From Arthrobacter sp. StoSoilA2 (GTDB lineage: Bacteria; Actinomycetota; Actinomycetes; Actinomycetales; Micrococcaceae), in NCBI RefSeq assembly GCF_019977195.1, contig NZ_AP024643.1, forward strand, positions 3,038,001-3,102,000: 64,000 nt of DNA. Reading direction: 5' to 3'. The number at the start of each line of letters is the position of its first letter. The first letter of the stretch is position 1. The notes under the pieces are model-generated. The model had not been told where the DNA came from, made no database searches, and was given only the letters and a program-made list of their open reading frames with translations. This document shows, one piece after another, positions 26,071 through 33,763 of this stretch. The position numbers were made by a program, and so were the translations under genes.

Positions 26071-27975
26071 CTAGTCCTCCTCTTCCCATTCCGGGGTCAT
26101 ATTGCGGGCAACCTGGATCTGGTCATTGCTGACACCTGCCGGCACCATCGGCCAGACCATCGAGTTGGGGCTGACGACAAAGTCGATCACGACCGGGCGG
26201 TCGTTGATTTCAAGTGCCTTCTGGATGGTGGCATCGATGTCTTCGTCACGCTCACAACGCAGTGCGGCACAACCATAGGCGTCCGCCAGCTTGACGAAGT
26301 CCGGAATGCGGACGGTGTCGTGGCCGGTGTTCAGATCCGTGTTCGAGTAACGGCCTTCGTAGAACAGTGTCTGCCATTGGCGGACCATGCCCAGCGAGGA
26401 GTTGTTGATAATGGCGACCTTGATCGGGATGTTGTTGATGGCGCAGGTGGCCAGTTCCTGATTGGTCATCTGGAAGCAGCCGTCGCCGTCAATGGCCCAG
26501 ACCACGCGGTCCGGCTCACCAACCTTGGCACCCATGGCTGCCGGAACCGAGTATCCCATGGTTCCTGCTCCACCGGAGTTCAGCCAAGCGTGGGGGCGCT
26601 CGTACTTGATGAACTGCGCAGCCCACATCTGGTGCTGGCCGACGCCGGCCACGTAGATACCCTCCGGACCTGTGAGCTCGCCGATGCGCTTGATCACGCG
26701 CTGCGGTGCCGTCAGTCCGTCCTCGGGTTCAGTCCAGCCCAGGGGGTAGGTGTCGCGCAGGTTGCCCAGGAACGCCCACCATGCATCCAGGTCCGGTGCA
26801 CCGCTTTGCTCGAACTGCGTCTTCACGGCCTCGGTCAGTTCCGGAATGATCTCCTTCACCGAACCGACAATCGGGACATCGGCCGTCCGGTTCTTGGAGA
26901 TTTCCGCGGGATCGATATCCGCGTGGATCACCTTGGCGAAGGGAGCGAACGTCTTCAGCACACCTGTAACGCGGTCATCGAACCGGGCACCGAGGGTAAT
27001 CAGGAGGTCTGCCTGCTGCAGGGCGGTGACAGCGGATACGGAGCCGTGCATGCCCGGCATTCCAACATGGAGTGGATGCGAGTCAGGGAAGGCGCCGCGG
27101 GCCATCAGCGTGGTGACTACCGGCGCTCCGGTTGCCAGCGCCAGCTCCATGAGTTCTGCAGAGGCGTGTCCCTTGACCACACCGCCACCCACGTAGAGAA
27201 CAGGCTTGCTGGAGGCAGCGATCAGCTTGGCAGCTTCGCGTACTTGCTTGCTGTGGCCGCGGACCACAGGACGATAGCCCGGCAAGTCAACTTTCGGCGG
27301 CCAGGAGAAAGTCATCTGGCCTACCTGGGCGTCCTTGGCAATGTCAACCAGGACGGGTCCCGGGCGGCCCGTGGACGCGAGGTGGAAAGCTTCTGCCATG
27401 ACATGCGGGATGTCGTTGGGGTCAGTCACCAGGAACGAGTGCTTGGTGATGGGCATGGTGATACCCACGATGTCCGCTTCCTGGAAGGCATCGGTGCCGA
27501 TGACTCCGCTGGAAACCTGGCCGGTAATGGCCACCATCGGCACGGAATCCATGTGGGCGTCCATGATGGCGGTAACGAGGTTTGTGGCACCGGGTCCCGA
27601 GGTGGCGATGCAAACGCCAACCCGTCCGGTAACCATGGCGTAGCCTTGCGCGGCGTGGCCGGCTCCCTGTTCGTGACGGACCAGGATGTGATTCATGCTG
27701 GAGGCCATCAAGGGGTCGTAGGTGGGCAGGATCGCGCCACCGGGCAAACCGAAAATATCGTCCACGCCGAGTTCTTCGAGCGAACGGACAATTGCTTGCG
27801 AGCCGGTCATCACCGTTGGGGGTACAACGTTGTTCGGCCCAAGTACAGGAGAGAGAGGTGCAGCAGTGTCGACGACGACGGCCTCAGCCGTACGGTCGAC
27901 CTTATCCGGAGCCTTTGGGGCTCCAGCGGACTTTGCAGCCATCAGCGAGGGGCTGATCGGCGATCCTTTGCTCAT
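26071..27975 (-). CDS. ilvB: Acetolactate synthase catalytic subunit
   Basis: 634 residues, a ThDP and FAD enzyme joining two pyruvates, or pyruvate and 2-oxobutyrate, in the first common step of BCAA synthesis. The catalytic Glu is in RHEQGAGHAAQGY, and the ThDP motif runs from IDGDGCFQMTNQELATCA to NNIPIKVAIINN. A 50-residue N-terminal extension rich in Ala/Lys precedes the core GSQAIVRSLEELGVDDIFG. The start has AAGGAAGAG upstream. The gene is preceded by a leader peptide and terminator (28027-28143), so expression is very likely controlled by attenuation. ilvN follows immediately. Confidence 0.96.
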   Translation of the reverse strand: MSKGSPISPSLMAAKSAGAPKAPDKVDRTAEAVVVDTAAPLSPVLGPNNVVPPTVMTGSQAIVRSLEELGVDDIFGLPGGAILPTYDPLMASSMNHILVRHEQGAGHAAQGYAMVTGRVGVCIATSGPGATNLVTAIMDAHMDSVPMVAITGQVSSGVIGTDAFQEADIVGITMPITKHSFLVTDPNDIPHVMAEAFHLASTGRPGPVLVDIAKDAQVGQMTFSWPPKVDLPGYRPVVRGHSKQVREAAKLIAASSKPVLYVGGGVVKGHASAELMELALATGAPVVTTLMARGAFPDSHPLHVGMPGMHGSVSAVTALQQADLLITLGARFDDRVTGVLKTFAPFAKVIHADIDPAEISKNRTADVPIVGSVKEIIPELTEAVKTQFEQSGAPDLDAWWAFLGNLRDTYPLGWTEPEDGLTAPQRVIKRIGELTGPEGIYVAGVGQHQMWAAQFIKYERPHAWLNSGGAGTMGYSVPAAMGAKVGEPDRVVWAIDGDGCFQMTNQELATCAINNIPIKVAIINNSSLGMVRQWQTLFYEGRYSNTDLNTGHDTVRIPDFVKLADAYGCAALRCERDEDIDATIQKALEINDRPVVIDFVVSPNSMVWPMVPAGVSNDQIQVARNMTPEWEEED

Positions 27976-28024
27976 CGGACTCTTCCTTAGTGGATCTTCG
28001 ATTGATGGGTCTTGCTTCGGGGAA

Positions 28025-28062
28025 TAAAAAAACCCCTCAGCCTTCCGGCTTTTCGAGGGGTT
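28025..28062 (-). terminator. Attenuator terminator before ilvB
   Basis: On the minus strand AACCCCTC pairs with GAGGGGTT (28031-28038 with 28055-28062), with an inner stem AGCC/GGCT, and is followed by a run of seven or more T (28025-28032). It stands between the leader peptide stop and the ilvB start, so it is an intrinsic terminator inside the transcript leader. Confidence 0.9.
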
Positions 28063-28134
28063 GCGCGTGACAGTTCGTTACCAGTCGGGCTAAGCCACGC
28101 GCTTGGTAAGTACGACGACGCCGACGGTAACGAA
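28063..28134 (-). promoter_or_regulatory. Alternative RNA pairings of the ilvB attenuator
   Basis: Four arms occur in the order A, C, B, D in the RNA. A (28126-28134, UUCGUUACC, inside the leader codons) is complementary to B (28074-28082, GGUAACGAA). C (28096-28102, GCGCGUG) is complementary to D (28063-28069, CACGCGC), which abuts the terminator. The A:B and C:D pairings cross and exclude each other. A ribosome stalled on the Val/Leu codons would cover A and free B. How C:D then affects the terminator is not resolved here. Confidence 0.65.
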
Positions 28135-28143
28135 TGAGATCAT
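28090..28143 (-). CDS. ilvB leader peptide (17 aa)
   Basis: A short ORF reads MISFVTVGVVVLTKRVA then TAG. Eight of its 17 residues are Val, Leu or Ile, with a run GTC GTC GTA CTT in the middle. It lies upstream of a terminator and the ilvB gene, on the same strand. Its role would be to sense charged BCAA tRNAs by ribosome stalling, as established for ilvBNC attenuation in Corynebacterium glutamicum. The ATG is about 11 bases after AGAGGGA, or the message could start close to the ATG. Confidence 0.82.
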   Translation of the reverse strand: MISFVTVGVVVLTKRVA

Positions 28144-28163
28144 GCGTTCAGTGTTCCCTCTAA

Positions 28164-28200
28164 GTGAGATACGTGTCAATTGACCACCATCGTATCTCAC
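28164..28200 (-). promoter_or_regulatory. Inverted repeat and -35 box before the ilvB leader
   Basis: A perfect 10-bp inverted repeat, GTGAGATACG (28164-28173) and CGTATCTCAC (28191-28200), is spaced by 17 bases. Between the arms on the minus strand is a perfect TTGACA (28174-28179). No good -10 is obvious; AACACT 18 bases downstream is the best spaced. The palindrome overlapping a promoter element is a strong operator candidate. Confidence 0.6.
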
Positions 28201-28222
28201 CATATGGACAGTGGTGTCCGCC

Positions 28223-28259
28223 TACCGGACTCCCCCGCCAAAGGCCCGGGAGTCCGGTA
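28223..28259 (-). terminator. Hairpin downstream of ilvD
   Basis: A perfect 12-bp inverted repeat (28223-28234 with 28248-28259) lies 7 bases after the ilvD stop on the minus strand. There is no T-run. It separates ilvD from the ilvB control region. Confidence 0.65.
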
Positions 28260-28265
28260 CAGGCA

Positions 28266-29987
28266 TCAGCCGCAGTAAGCTCCCGTGGACGCGCTGTGGA
28301 CCAGCTTTGCATACTTGGCCAAGACACCCTTGGTGAACTTCGCCGGCAGGGGCTCCCAGCCAACCTTGCGGGCTTCAAGCTCCGCCTCGTCCACCAGGAG
28401 GTCGAATGAACGTGCCGCGATGTCAACACGAATGCGGTCGCCGTCCTGGACGAAGGCGATGGGACCGCCGTCGACCGCTTCAGGCGCAACGTGGCCAATG
28501 CACAAACCTGTGGTACCGCCGGAGAAGCGGCCATCGGTCAACAGCAGCACATCCTTGCCCAGTCCGGCGCCCTTGATGGCGCCGGTGATCGCAAGCATCT
28601 CGCGCATGCCCGGACCACCCTTGGGGCCTTCATAGCGGATGACCACGACGTCGCCCTTGTGGATCTCACCGTTGTCCAGTGCGTTAAGGGCCCCTTGCTC
28701 GCGCTCGAAAACGCGTGCCGTGCCCTCAAAGACGTCGGCGTCGAAGCCGGCGCTCTTCACCACAGCCCCTTCCGGAGCCATGGTGCCGTGCAGGATGGTG
28801 ATACCACCGGTCTTGTGGATGGGGTTGTCCAGTGCCCGAAGGATCTTGCCGTCAAGGTCAGGCGGGTTGATCGAGGCGAGGTTCTCGGCGAGCGTCTTGC
28901 CCGTAACCGTAAGGCAGTCACCGTGCAGCAGCCCGGCGTCGAGAAGCGCTTTCATGATGACCGGCACGCCGCCGATCTTGTCCACATCAGTCATGACATA
29001 GCGGCCGAAAGGCTTTAGGTCCCCGAGGTGCGGGATCTTATCGCCAATGCGGTTGAAGTCATCCAGGGTCAGTTCAACCTCGGCTTCGCGGGCAATGGCG
29101 AGCAAGTGCAGGACTGCGTTGGTGGATCCGCCGAACGCCATGGTGACCGCGATGGCATTTTCGAACGCCTTCTTGGTCATGATGTCGCGGGCAGTGATTC
29201 CCAGGCGAAGCAGGTTCACCACGGCTTCGCCGGACTTGCGTGCAAAGTCATCGCGACGGCGGTCTGCTGAGGGCGGGGCGGCCGAACCCGGCAGGGACAT
29301 GCCCAGCGCCTCGCCAATGCAGGCCATCGTATTGGCCGTGTACATACCGCCACAGGCGCCTTCGCCGGGACAAATGGCTTTTTCGATGCGGGTGAGGTCC
29401 TCCATGCTCATCTTGCCTGCTGCACAGGCGCCGACAGCCTCGAAGGCATCAATAAGCGTGACTTCCTTCTCCGAGCCGTCCTCGAGCTTGACCCATCCGG
29501 GCATGATCGATCCGGCATAGAGGAAGACGGAGGCGAGGTCCAGCCGGGCAGCAGCCATGAGCATGCCGGGAAGGGACTTGTCGCAACCAGCCAGGAGAAC
29601 CGAGCCATCAATGCGCTCGGCCTGCATCACGGTTTCGACAGAGTCGGCAATGACCTCACGGGAAACGAGCGAGAAGTGCATGCCCTCGTGACCCATGGAA
29701 ATACCGTCCGAGACGGAGATGGTGCCGAACTGCATAGGGAATCCACCACCGGCGTGGACGCCTTCCTTGGCGCCCTGCGCAAGACGGTTGAGGGAAAGGT
29801 TGCAGGGGGTTATTTCATTCCATGAGCTGGCGACACCAATTTGTGGTTTGGCGAAGTCGTCATCCCCCATCCCCACAGCACGGAACATGCCACGTGCGGG
29901 TGCGGCGTGAATTCCGTCGGTTACGACCCTGCTGCGGGGCTTGATGTCCGGTTTGGTATCTGTCGCAATTCGGGTGGCGTCGCTCAT
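28266..29987 (-). CDS. ilvD: Dihydroxy-acid dehydratase
   Basis: 573 residues from ATG at 29987, which begins SDATRIATDTKPDIKPRSR as in other actinobacterial IlvD. It dehydrates 2,3-dihydroxy-isovalerate and its methyl homologue using an Fe-S cluster. The cluster cysteines lie in EITPCNLS, LAGCDKSLPGM and GEGACGGMYTANTMACIGEALG. A much longer frame upstream is the antisense shadow of the gene at 30217. TAGACT 7 bases before the ATG suggests a leaderless or near-leaderless start. It is the fourth BCAA gene of this minus-strand region, but it ends in its own hairpin before ilvB. Confidence 0.96.
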   Translation of the reverse strand: MSDATRIATDTKPDIKPRSRVVTDGIHAAPARGMFRAVGMGDDDFAKPQIGVASSWNEITPCNLSLNRLAQGAKEGVHAGGGFPMQFGTISVSDGISMGHEGMHFSLVSREVIADSVETVMQAERIDGSVLLAGCDKSLPGMLMAAARLDLASVFLYAGSIMPGWVKLEDGSEKEVTLIDAFEAVGACAAGKMSMEDLTRIEKAICPGEGACGGMYTANTMACIGEALGMSLPGSAAPPSADRRRDDFARKSGEAVVNLLRLGITARDIMTKKAFENAIAVTMAFGGSTNAVLHLLAIAREAEVELTLDDFNRIGDKIPHLGDLKPFGRYVMTDVDKIGGVPVIMKALLDAGLLHGDCLTVTGKTLAENLASINPPDLDGKILRALDNPIHKTGGITILHGTMAPEGAVVKSAGFDADVFEGTARVFEREQGALNALDNGEIHKGDVVVIRYEGPKGGPGMREMLAITGAIKGAGLGKDVLLLTDGRFSGGTTGLCIGHVAPEAVDGGPIAFVQDGDRIRVDIAARSFDLLVDEAELEARKVGWEPLPAKFTKGVLAKYAKLVHSASTGAYCG

Positions 29988-30216
29988 GGTCCAAAGTCTA
30001 TGTGTCAGCGGAAGCGGCCCACGACGTATTCGACCCGGATTAAGCACGAAGAGAAGAATATTTCCTCGCCGCCGGCGGAAAACCGGCCATTTCCGTGAAG
30101 TCGCCAACTGCATCACAACCGGGGCTGGAAGGCCCCTAAACGCTGGACACCCCATTTGCAGCCACGTAACGTCGGAAATACCACTAACTGCACCCTGTGA
30201 GCAGAAGGGCCTCACC

Positions 30217-31290
30217 ATGGACTGGTTGATTTGGGTCATTGTTATTGTGCTGATCGTCGCGATTGTTTGGTGGCTCCTGAGCCGCAACAACGCCAGGAAT
30301 TCCTCAACTGCACCATTGGGCACTGCCTCTGGAACCGCTGCCTCTGGAACCACTGCCCCTGGAACCACTGCCCCCGGAACCGCTGCCTCTGGAACCGGGG
30401 CTCCCGGACGGCCGGGCACTGCCCCACCCGCCGCAATGGAACCCAGCGACACGATGTCGATGCCCGATACAGCAGCGGCGGTGGCTGGCGTGGCGGGCCT
30501 GGCTGGGGTCACGAATATGGGGAAGGCAGCGGCTGAGGGCAGCGGCCCCGTCGAATCCAGTATGGAATCGCGCGTCGAAACCGAAGCCCACGCCGGACAG
30601 ACGGTGGACGAACCTGTCGTTGAAACGCCTGAGCTCGACGAGCCAGTAGTCGATGAACCAGTGGTGGACACGGATGCACAGGTCACTGCCGGGGATGTCG
30701 ATGACTGGGAGGCTGCCGGAACGCCGGCATCTGTACCCAGGGCGGACGAGCCCGCAGTTTCTGTGCCTGTAGCACCTGCGCCGGCAGTTTCCGAACCATC
30801 GGTTTCTGAATCCCCCGTTTCCGCATCCCCTGAGGGAGTGACCGCGGATGATGTGACGCGCGCCGACGACGCGCCCAAGGTGGACGGGTCAGCGGCCAAC
30901 GCCGCAGACGCCAACGCAGCCGATAAGGCTGAGTGGGAATCCTCGTGGACGGATGCAAGCGGCGCAGTGGTCCACCATCACGAATACACGGATCAACACT
31001 CGGCCACGCTGGCGGGAGCGGAAACCGCGGCTGCTGAAACGGACGACGAGGATTCAACGGCAGCAACGGGCCATCTCGCCGCCGAGCATCCCTACGGGGT
31101 TGGCTCTGCAGGAGCCGCGGCAGACGGCACTGGCCCCGAGGGCTACCCGGTGAAGGCCAACGCTACAACGATGACCTATCACGATGAAGATACCGCCGGC
31201 TACGCCGAAGCAACCGCGGATGTGTGGTTCGAATCCGCCGCACATGCGGAAGCGGCCGGGTTCCGCCCTCCTCCGCGGAACAGGCACTGA
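30217..31290 (+). CDS. Membrane-anchored low-complexity protein with sunset-type C-terminus
   Basis: 357 residues from ATG at 30217 (GAAGGG site upstream). Residues 1-20 form one membrane helix (DWLIWVIVIVLIVAIVWWLL). It is followed by a Thr/Ser/Ala/Gly pentapeptide repeat (about 36-60), a long acidic Val/Glu/Asp/Pro-rich linker, and a compact conserved C-terminus of about 50 residues with GYPVKANATTMTYHDEDT, ADVWFESAAHAEAAGF and RPPPRNRH. This motif (G-N-x2-S/T-M-x-YH...Y...AEVWF...A-x-AAGF) matches what NCBI names the sunset domain, as I recall, and resembles a metal-free relative of Ada-type zinc modules. The function is unknown. The rest of the chain is probably disordered. Confidence 0.8.
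   Translation: MDWLIWVIVIVLIVAIVWWLLSRNNARNSSTAPLGTASGTAASGTTAPGTTAPGTAASGTGAPGRPGTAPPAAMEPSDTMSMPDTAAAVAGVAGLAGVTNMGKAAAEGSGPVESSMESRVETEAHAGQTVDEPVVETPELDEPVVDEPVVDTDAQVTAGDVDDWEAAGTPASVPRADEPAVSVPVAPAPAVSEPSVSESPVSASPEGVTADDVTRADDAPKVDGSAANAADANAADKAEWESSWTDASGAVVHHHEYTDQHSATLAGAETAAAETDDEDSTAATGHLAAEHPYGVGSAGAAADGTGPEGYPVKANATTMTYHDEDTAGYAEATADVWFESAAHAEAAGFRPPPRNRH
30322..30396 (+). repeat. Five in-frame 15-bp tandem repeats
   Basis: Five head-to-tail 15-base units of consensus RCTGCCYCTGGAACC encode the pentapeptides (T/A)A(S/P)GT within the membrane protein. Unit length is a multiple of three, so gain or loss of units would keep the frame. Confidence 0.9.
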
Positions 31291-31340
31291 GCAGAACAGG
31301 CACTGAGCGGAGCAGTCACTTAAGGGCACAGGCACTGAAC
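31277..31340 (+). repeat. Degenerate 16-bp direct repeats
   Basis: GGAACAGGCACTGAGC (31277-31292) is repeated as AGAACAGGCACTGAGC (31293-31308), with a weaker copy CACAGGCACTGAAC at 31327-31340. The array starts inside the last codons of the preceding gene and runs into the spacer before the lipoprotein gene. Confidence 0.75.
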
Positions 31341-31407
31341 GGAACAGGTACAGAGTGCTCCGCAGGTAACCGGACTCACTTCCGGGAATCGTTCGTGGGA
31401 GAGCGAT

Positions 31408-32610
31408 ATGGGCAGATATGCAGCAAATGCTGGCGACCAACCCGCCAACGGTTTCTGCCGGTTGGTGCCCACCCGGGCCGCAGTGCTGTTTCCGGCCGCT
31501 TTTTTACTGGCGGCCCTGCTGGCGGCTTGCACGGGTAGTCCGTCGTCGCCGGGTTCCGCGGCCACCCCTGACGGCTCCATCAGCTCCAGTGTCCCCGTGT
31601 CGCCCGGGACGGGCTCCACCTCCGGGTTGGTGCCACCTGCTTTTCCACCAAAATTGGAGGTACAGCAAAAGCTCGACGCCGGCCTGCAGCTGCCGTGGTC
31701 CGTCGTCTTCCTGCCGGACGGCACAGCCATCGTGTCAGAACGCGATTCGGCCCAGGTCAAAAGCATTCGTGACGGCAGGACAACGACCATCGGTGAGGTT
31801 GCCGGCGTCGATCCTGGTGGCGAAGGTGGGCTTCTAGGCCTTGCCTTGTCTCCGGACTTCGCCAGTGACCGCTGGCTTTACGCCTATTTCACGTCAGCCA
31901 CGGACAACCGGATCGCCAGAATGCGCTTGTCGGAAGAGCCGGGAGGCACTTTGAGGCTCGGCGACCCTGACGTGGTCTTTTCCGGCATATCAAAGGCTTC
32001 AACCCACAACGGCGGCCGGATCCGTTTTGGTCCTGACGGCTTCCTCTATGTGGGCACCGGCGATTCGCAGCGCCGGGAACAACCCCAGGATACAAACGCA
32101 TTGGGCGGGAAGATCCTCCGGCTGACTGTCGACGGACGCCCTGCTCCGGGCAACCCGTTCGGAGACAACCCCGTCTATAGCTACGGACACCGGAACGTGC
32201 AGGGTTTGGCATGGGACAGTGAGGGGAGGTTATGGGCCAGTGAGTTTGGTCCGGACGTGGACGACGAACTGAACCTGATTACCCCTGGCGGCAACTATGG
32301 CTGGCCTACAGTGACGGGAGCCCCGGGCCGCAGCGGGTTCATTGATGCCAAAGTTGTTTGGCCTTCAACCGCTGACGCGTCACCCAGCGGATTGGAAATT
32401 GCCGACGGCGTGGCCTACACGGGCGCCCTTCGCGGCCAACGGCTTTGGGTCATCCCGCTCAGCGGCGACAATGCGGGTTCACCTGTGGCTTACTTCACAG
32501 GCGAGTATGGTCGCCTGAGGGATGTCGCCAAGGCTCCCGACGGGACCTTGTGGGTCCTCAGCAACAACAGAAACCCTGATTTTGCGCTGATTTTGAGGGC
32601 GTCTTCGTGA
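31408..32610 (+). CDS. Glucose/sorbosone dehydrogenase-family lipoprotein
   Basis: 400 residues. The signal peptide ends in a lipobox (LLAAC), so the mature protein is anchored outside the membrane. A Ser/Pro-rich spacer (about 45-75) leads to a six-bladed beta-propeller of the GSDH family: LPWSVVFLPDGTAIVSERD, GGEGGLLGLALSPDF, THNGGRIRFGPDGFLYVGTGD, LGGKILRLTVDGR, YGHRNVQGLAWD and ASEFGPDVDDELNLI. The His, Arg and Asp residues match PQQ-dependent soluble aldose dehydrogenases such as Asd. The actual cofactor and sugar are not proven. ATG at 31408 follows GGGAGAG. Confidence 0.9.
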   Translation: MGRYAANAGDQPANGFCRLVPTRAAVLFPAAFLLAALLAACTGSPSSPGSAATPDGSISSSVPVSPGTGSTSGLVPPAFPPKLEVQQKLDAGLQLPWSVVFLPDGTAIVSERDSAQVKSIRDGRTTTIGEVAGVDPGGEGGLLGLALSPDFASDRWLYAYFTSATDNRIARMRLSEEPGGTLRLGDPDVVFSGISKASTHNGGRIRFGPDGFLYVGTGDSQRREQPQDTNALGGKILRLTVDGRPAPGNPFGDNPVYSYGHRNVQGLAWDSEGRLWASEFGPDVDDELNLITPGGNYGWPTVTGAPGRSGFIDAKVVWPSTADASPSGLEIADGVAYTGALRGQRLWVIPLSGDNAGSPVAYFTGEYGRLRDVAKAPDGTLWVLSNNRNPDFALILRASS

Positions 32611-32656
32611 ACGTACAACGCCCGGCACCGCCGATTTCCCTCATCCGCCGAAGTCG

Positions 32657-32664
32657 TGTAGAGT
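32657..32664 (+). promoter_or_regulatory. Candidate promoter -10 of tRNA-Lys copy 1
   Basis: GTGTAGAG with TAGAGT at 32659-32664 precedes the conserved stretch TTA..TGTCGTTGCGG. The same block occurs before copy 2 at 32929-32936. A weak -35 (TTTCCC) lies 18 bases upstream. Conservation between the copies, while the following leader diverges, supports a promoter. Confidence 0.5.
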
Positions 32665-32728
32665 TACATGTCGTTGCGGAGATCACCGAGGGAACAAAAG
32701 CCCCCGGGTATGGTCGAAATCAACAGCT

Positions 32729-32801
32729 GCACCTCTAGCTCAACTGGCAGAGCAATTGACTCTTAATCAATGGGTTCCGGGTTCGAGTCCCGGGGGGTGC
32801 A
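32729..32801 (+). tRNA. tRNA-Lys (CTT), copy 1
   Basis: A 73-base cloverleaf with acceptor GCACCTC pairing with GGGGTGC, anticodon stem-loop TTGACTCTTAATCAA giving CTT, T arm GGTTCGAGTCC and discriminator A. The 3' CCA is encoded (32802-32804), unlike copy 2. The gene is identical to the second copy 270 bases downstream. Confidence 0.95.
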
Positions 32802-32808
32802 CCAAGGG

Positions 32809-32845
32809 AAGGCCTTGGAGTGATATTCACTCCAAGGCCTTTTTT
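32809..32845 (+). terminator. Rho-independent terminator of tRNA-Lys copy 1
   Basis: A perfect 15-bp stem (32809-32823 with 32827-32841) with a 3-base loop, followed by a run of T to 32845. It is a textbook intrinsic terminator 5 bases after the encoded CCA. Confidence 0.95.
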
Positions 32846-32928
32846 CGTTGCTTTGTTGCGCTGGAACACCACTCTTCGTGGAATGCATCACGCCGGGGTA
32901 ATTCTGGTTAGCAGCCCTCAAAAAGTGG

Positions 32929-32936
32929 TGTAGAGT
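32929..32936 (+). promoter_or_regulatory. Candidate promoter -10 of tRNA-Lys copy 2
   Basis: TAGAGT at 32931-32936 sits in the same context (GTGTAGAGTTA..TGTCGTTGCGGA) as before copy 1. The distance to the tRNA is also similar (68 versus 70 bases). Confidence 0.5.
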
Positions 32937-32998
32937 TATCTGTCGTTGCGGACGTCAATGGAGAATATGACTCCTTCGTTTTGACCGAAACAATAGCT

Positions 32999-33071
32999 GC
33001 ACCTCTAGCTCAACTGGCAGAGCAATTGACTCTTAATCAATGGGTTCCGGGTTCGAGTCCCGGGGGGTGCA
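32999..33071 (+). tRNA. tRNA-Lys (CTT), copy 2
   Basis: The 73-base sequence is identical to copy 1. The discriminator A at 33071 is followed by CAG, so CCA is not encoded. Each copy has its own promoter-like block and its own, unrelated, terminator. Confidence 0.95.
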
Positions 33072-33077
33072 CAGAAT

Positions 33078-33119
33078 AGGAAAGGCTCCGGATCGTTGCT
33101 ACGATCCGGAGCCTTTCCT
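33078..33119 (+). terminator. Terminator of tRNA-Lys copy 2
   Basis: A perfect 19-bp stem (33078-33096 with 33101-33119) with a 4-base loop. It lies 6 bases after the tRNA. The tail (GCTTTGGCTTTT) is T-rich rather than a pure T-run. Confidence 0.88.
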
Positions 33120-33219
33120 GCTTTGGCTTTTCCTGCTTTCCCGTGCCGGGGAAATTCCCTACCGGCGTGGCTCAGGGGAATGAGTCAGCTTCACCTGGCC
33201 ACGTTCGGGCGGGTCGGGT

Positions 33220-33678
33220 TCAAACCGGCGGGTTGGCGTCCCCCACCGAACGGTCAAGCGCGGGTATTCCGGCGAGGCCACGGACGACGATCTTGAGTTC
33301 GTCGCGCAGCCTGGCGGTGTCGACCTCAACCAGGGCCAGCACGTCCTGCTCAAGCCGCACAGCTTCGGCCAAAGCTGCAGAACCGGCGTCCGTGAGCGTC
33401 ACAACGTGGCTGCGGCGATCCGAGTCGCTGCGCTGGCGGCTGACATGCCCGTGCAGCTCAAGCCGTGCAAGAGTAGTGCCCATGGTCTGCGCCTTGACCC
33501 TGGCAACTTCAGCCAAAGCAGCCTGCGTAATGGGCCCCTTCGCAGCAAGGACTTCCATGGCGATCACGCCGGCATGCGTCAGTCCGATGTTCTTCAATTT
33601 TTCATTCCATGAGATTTCCACGAGTCGCGCAGCTGTTGAAAGCAATCGCGTGGTGGGCCATCTCTCCATATCTGGCAT
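33220..33678 (-). CDS. MarR-family transcriptional regulator
   Basis: 152 residues from ATG at 33678. It is a winged helix-turn-helix with ITQAALAEVARVKAQTMGTTLARLELHGHV as the recognition region and RQRSDSDRRSHVVTLTDAG as the wing. It lacks an N-terminal reactive Cys of the OhrR type. It is divergent from the Bcp peroxiredoxin gene with 85 bases between starts, so it may control bcp and itself (inference). No clear ribosome site precedes the ATG. A longer frame upstream overlaps the bcp start region and is unlikely. Confidence 0.85.
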   Translation of the reverse strand: MPDMERWPTTRLLSTAARLVEISWNEKLKNIGLTHAGVIAMEVLAAKGPITQAALAEVARVKAQTMGTTLARLELHGHVSRQRSDSDRRSHVVTLTDAGSAALAEAVRLEQDVLALVEVDTARLRDELKIVVRGLAGIPALDRSVGDANPPV

Positions 33679-33763
33679 GCCGCCAGTATATGCGTGTGGA
33701 AGCTGTCGCCGTTGCTTCCGGCCACTAAGCTGGGGAGTCGCGAACGTTAGCAAGGAGCAAATT

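Noticed and set aside
26053..27990. 645-residue plus-strand frame over ilvB
   Set aside because: Antisense shadow of ilvB, rich in His/Gly/Arg/Val as expected for the complementary frame.
29988..30914. Long minus-strand frame extending ilvD to an 882-residue protein
   Set aside because: The extension is Ser/Thr/Gly-rich antisense of the gene at 30217. Family comparison puts the IlvD start at 29987.
33143..33763. N-terminal extension of the Bcp gene
   Set aside because: The frame runs through the divergent marR gene. The true start at 33764 has AAGGAG and matches the family length.
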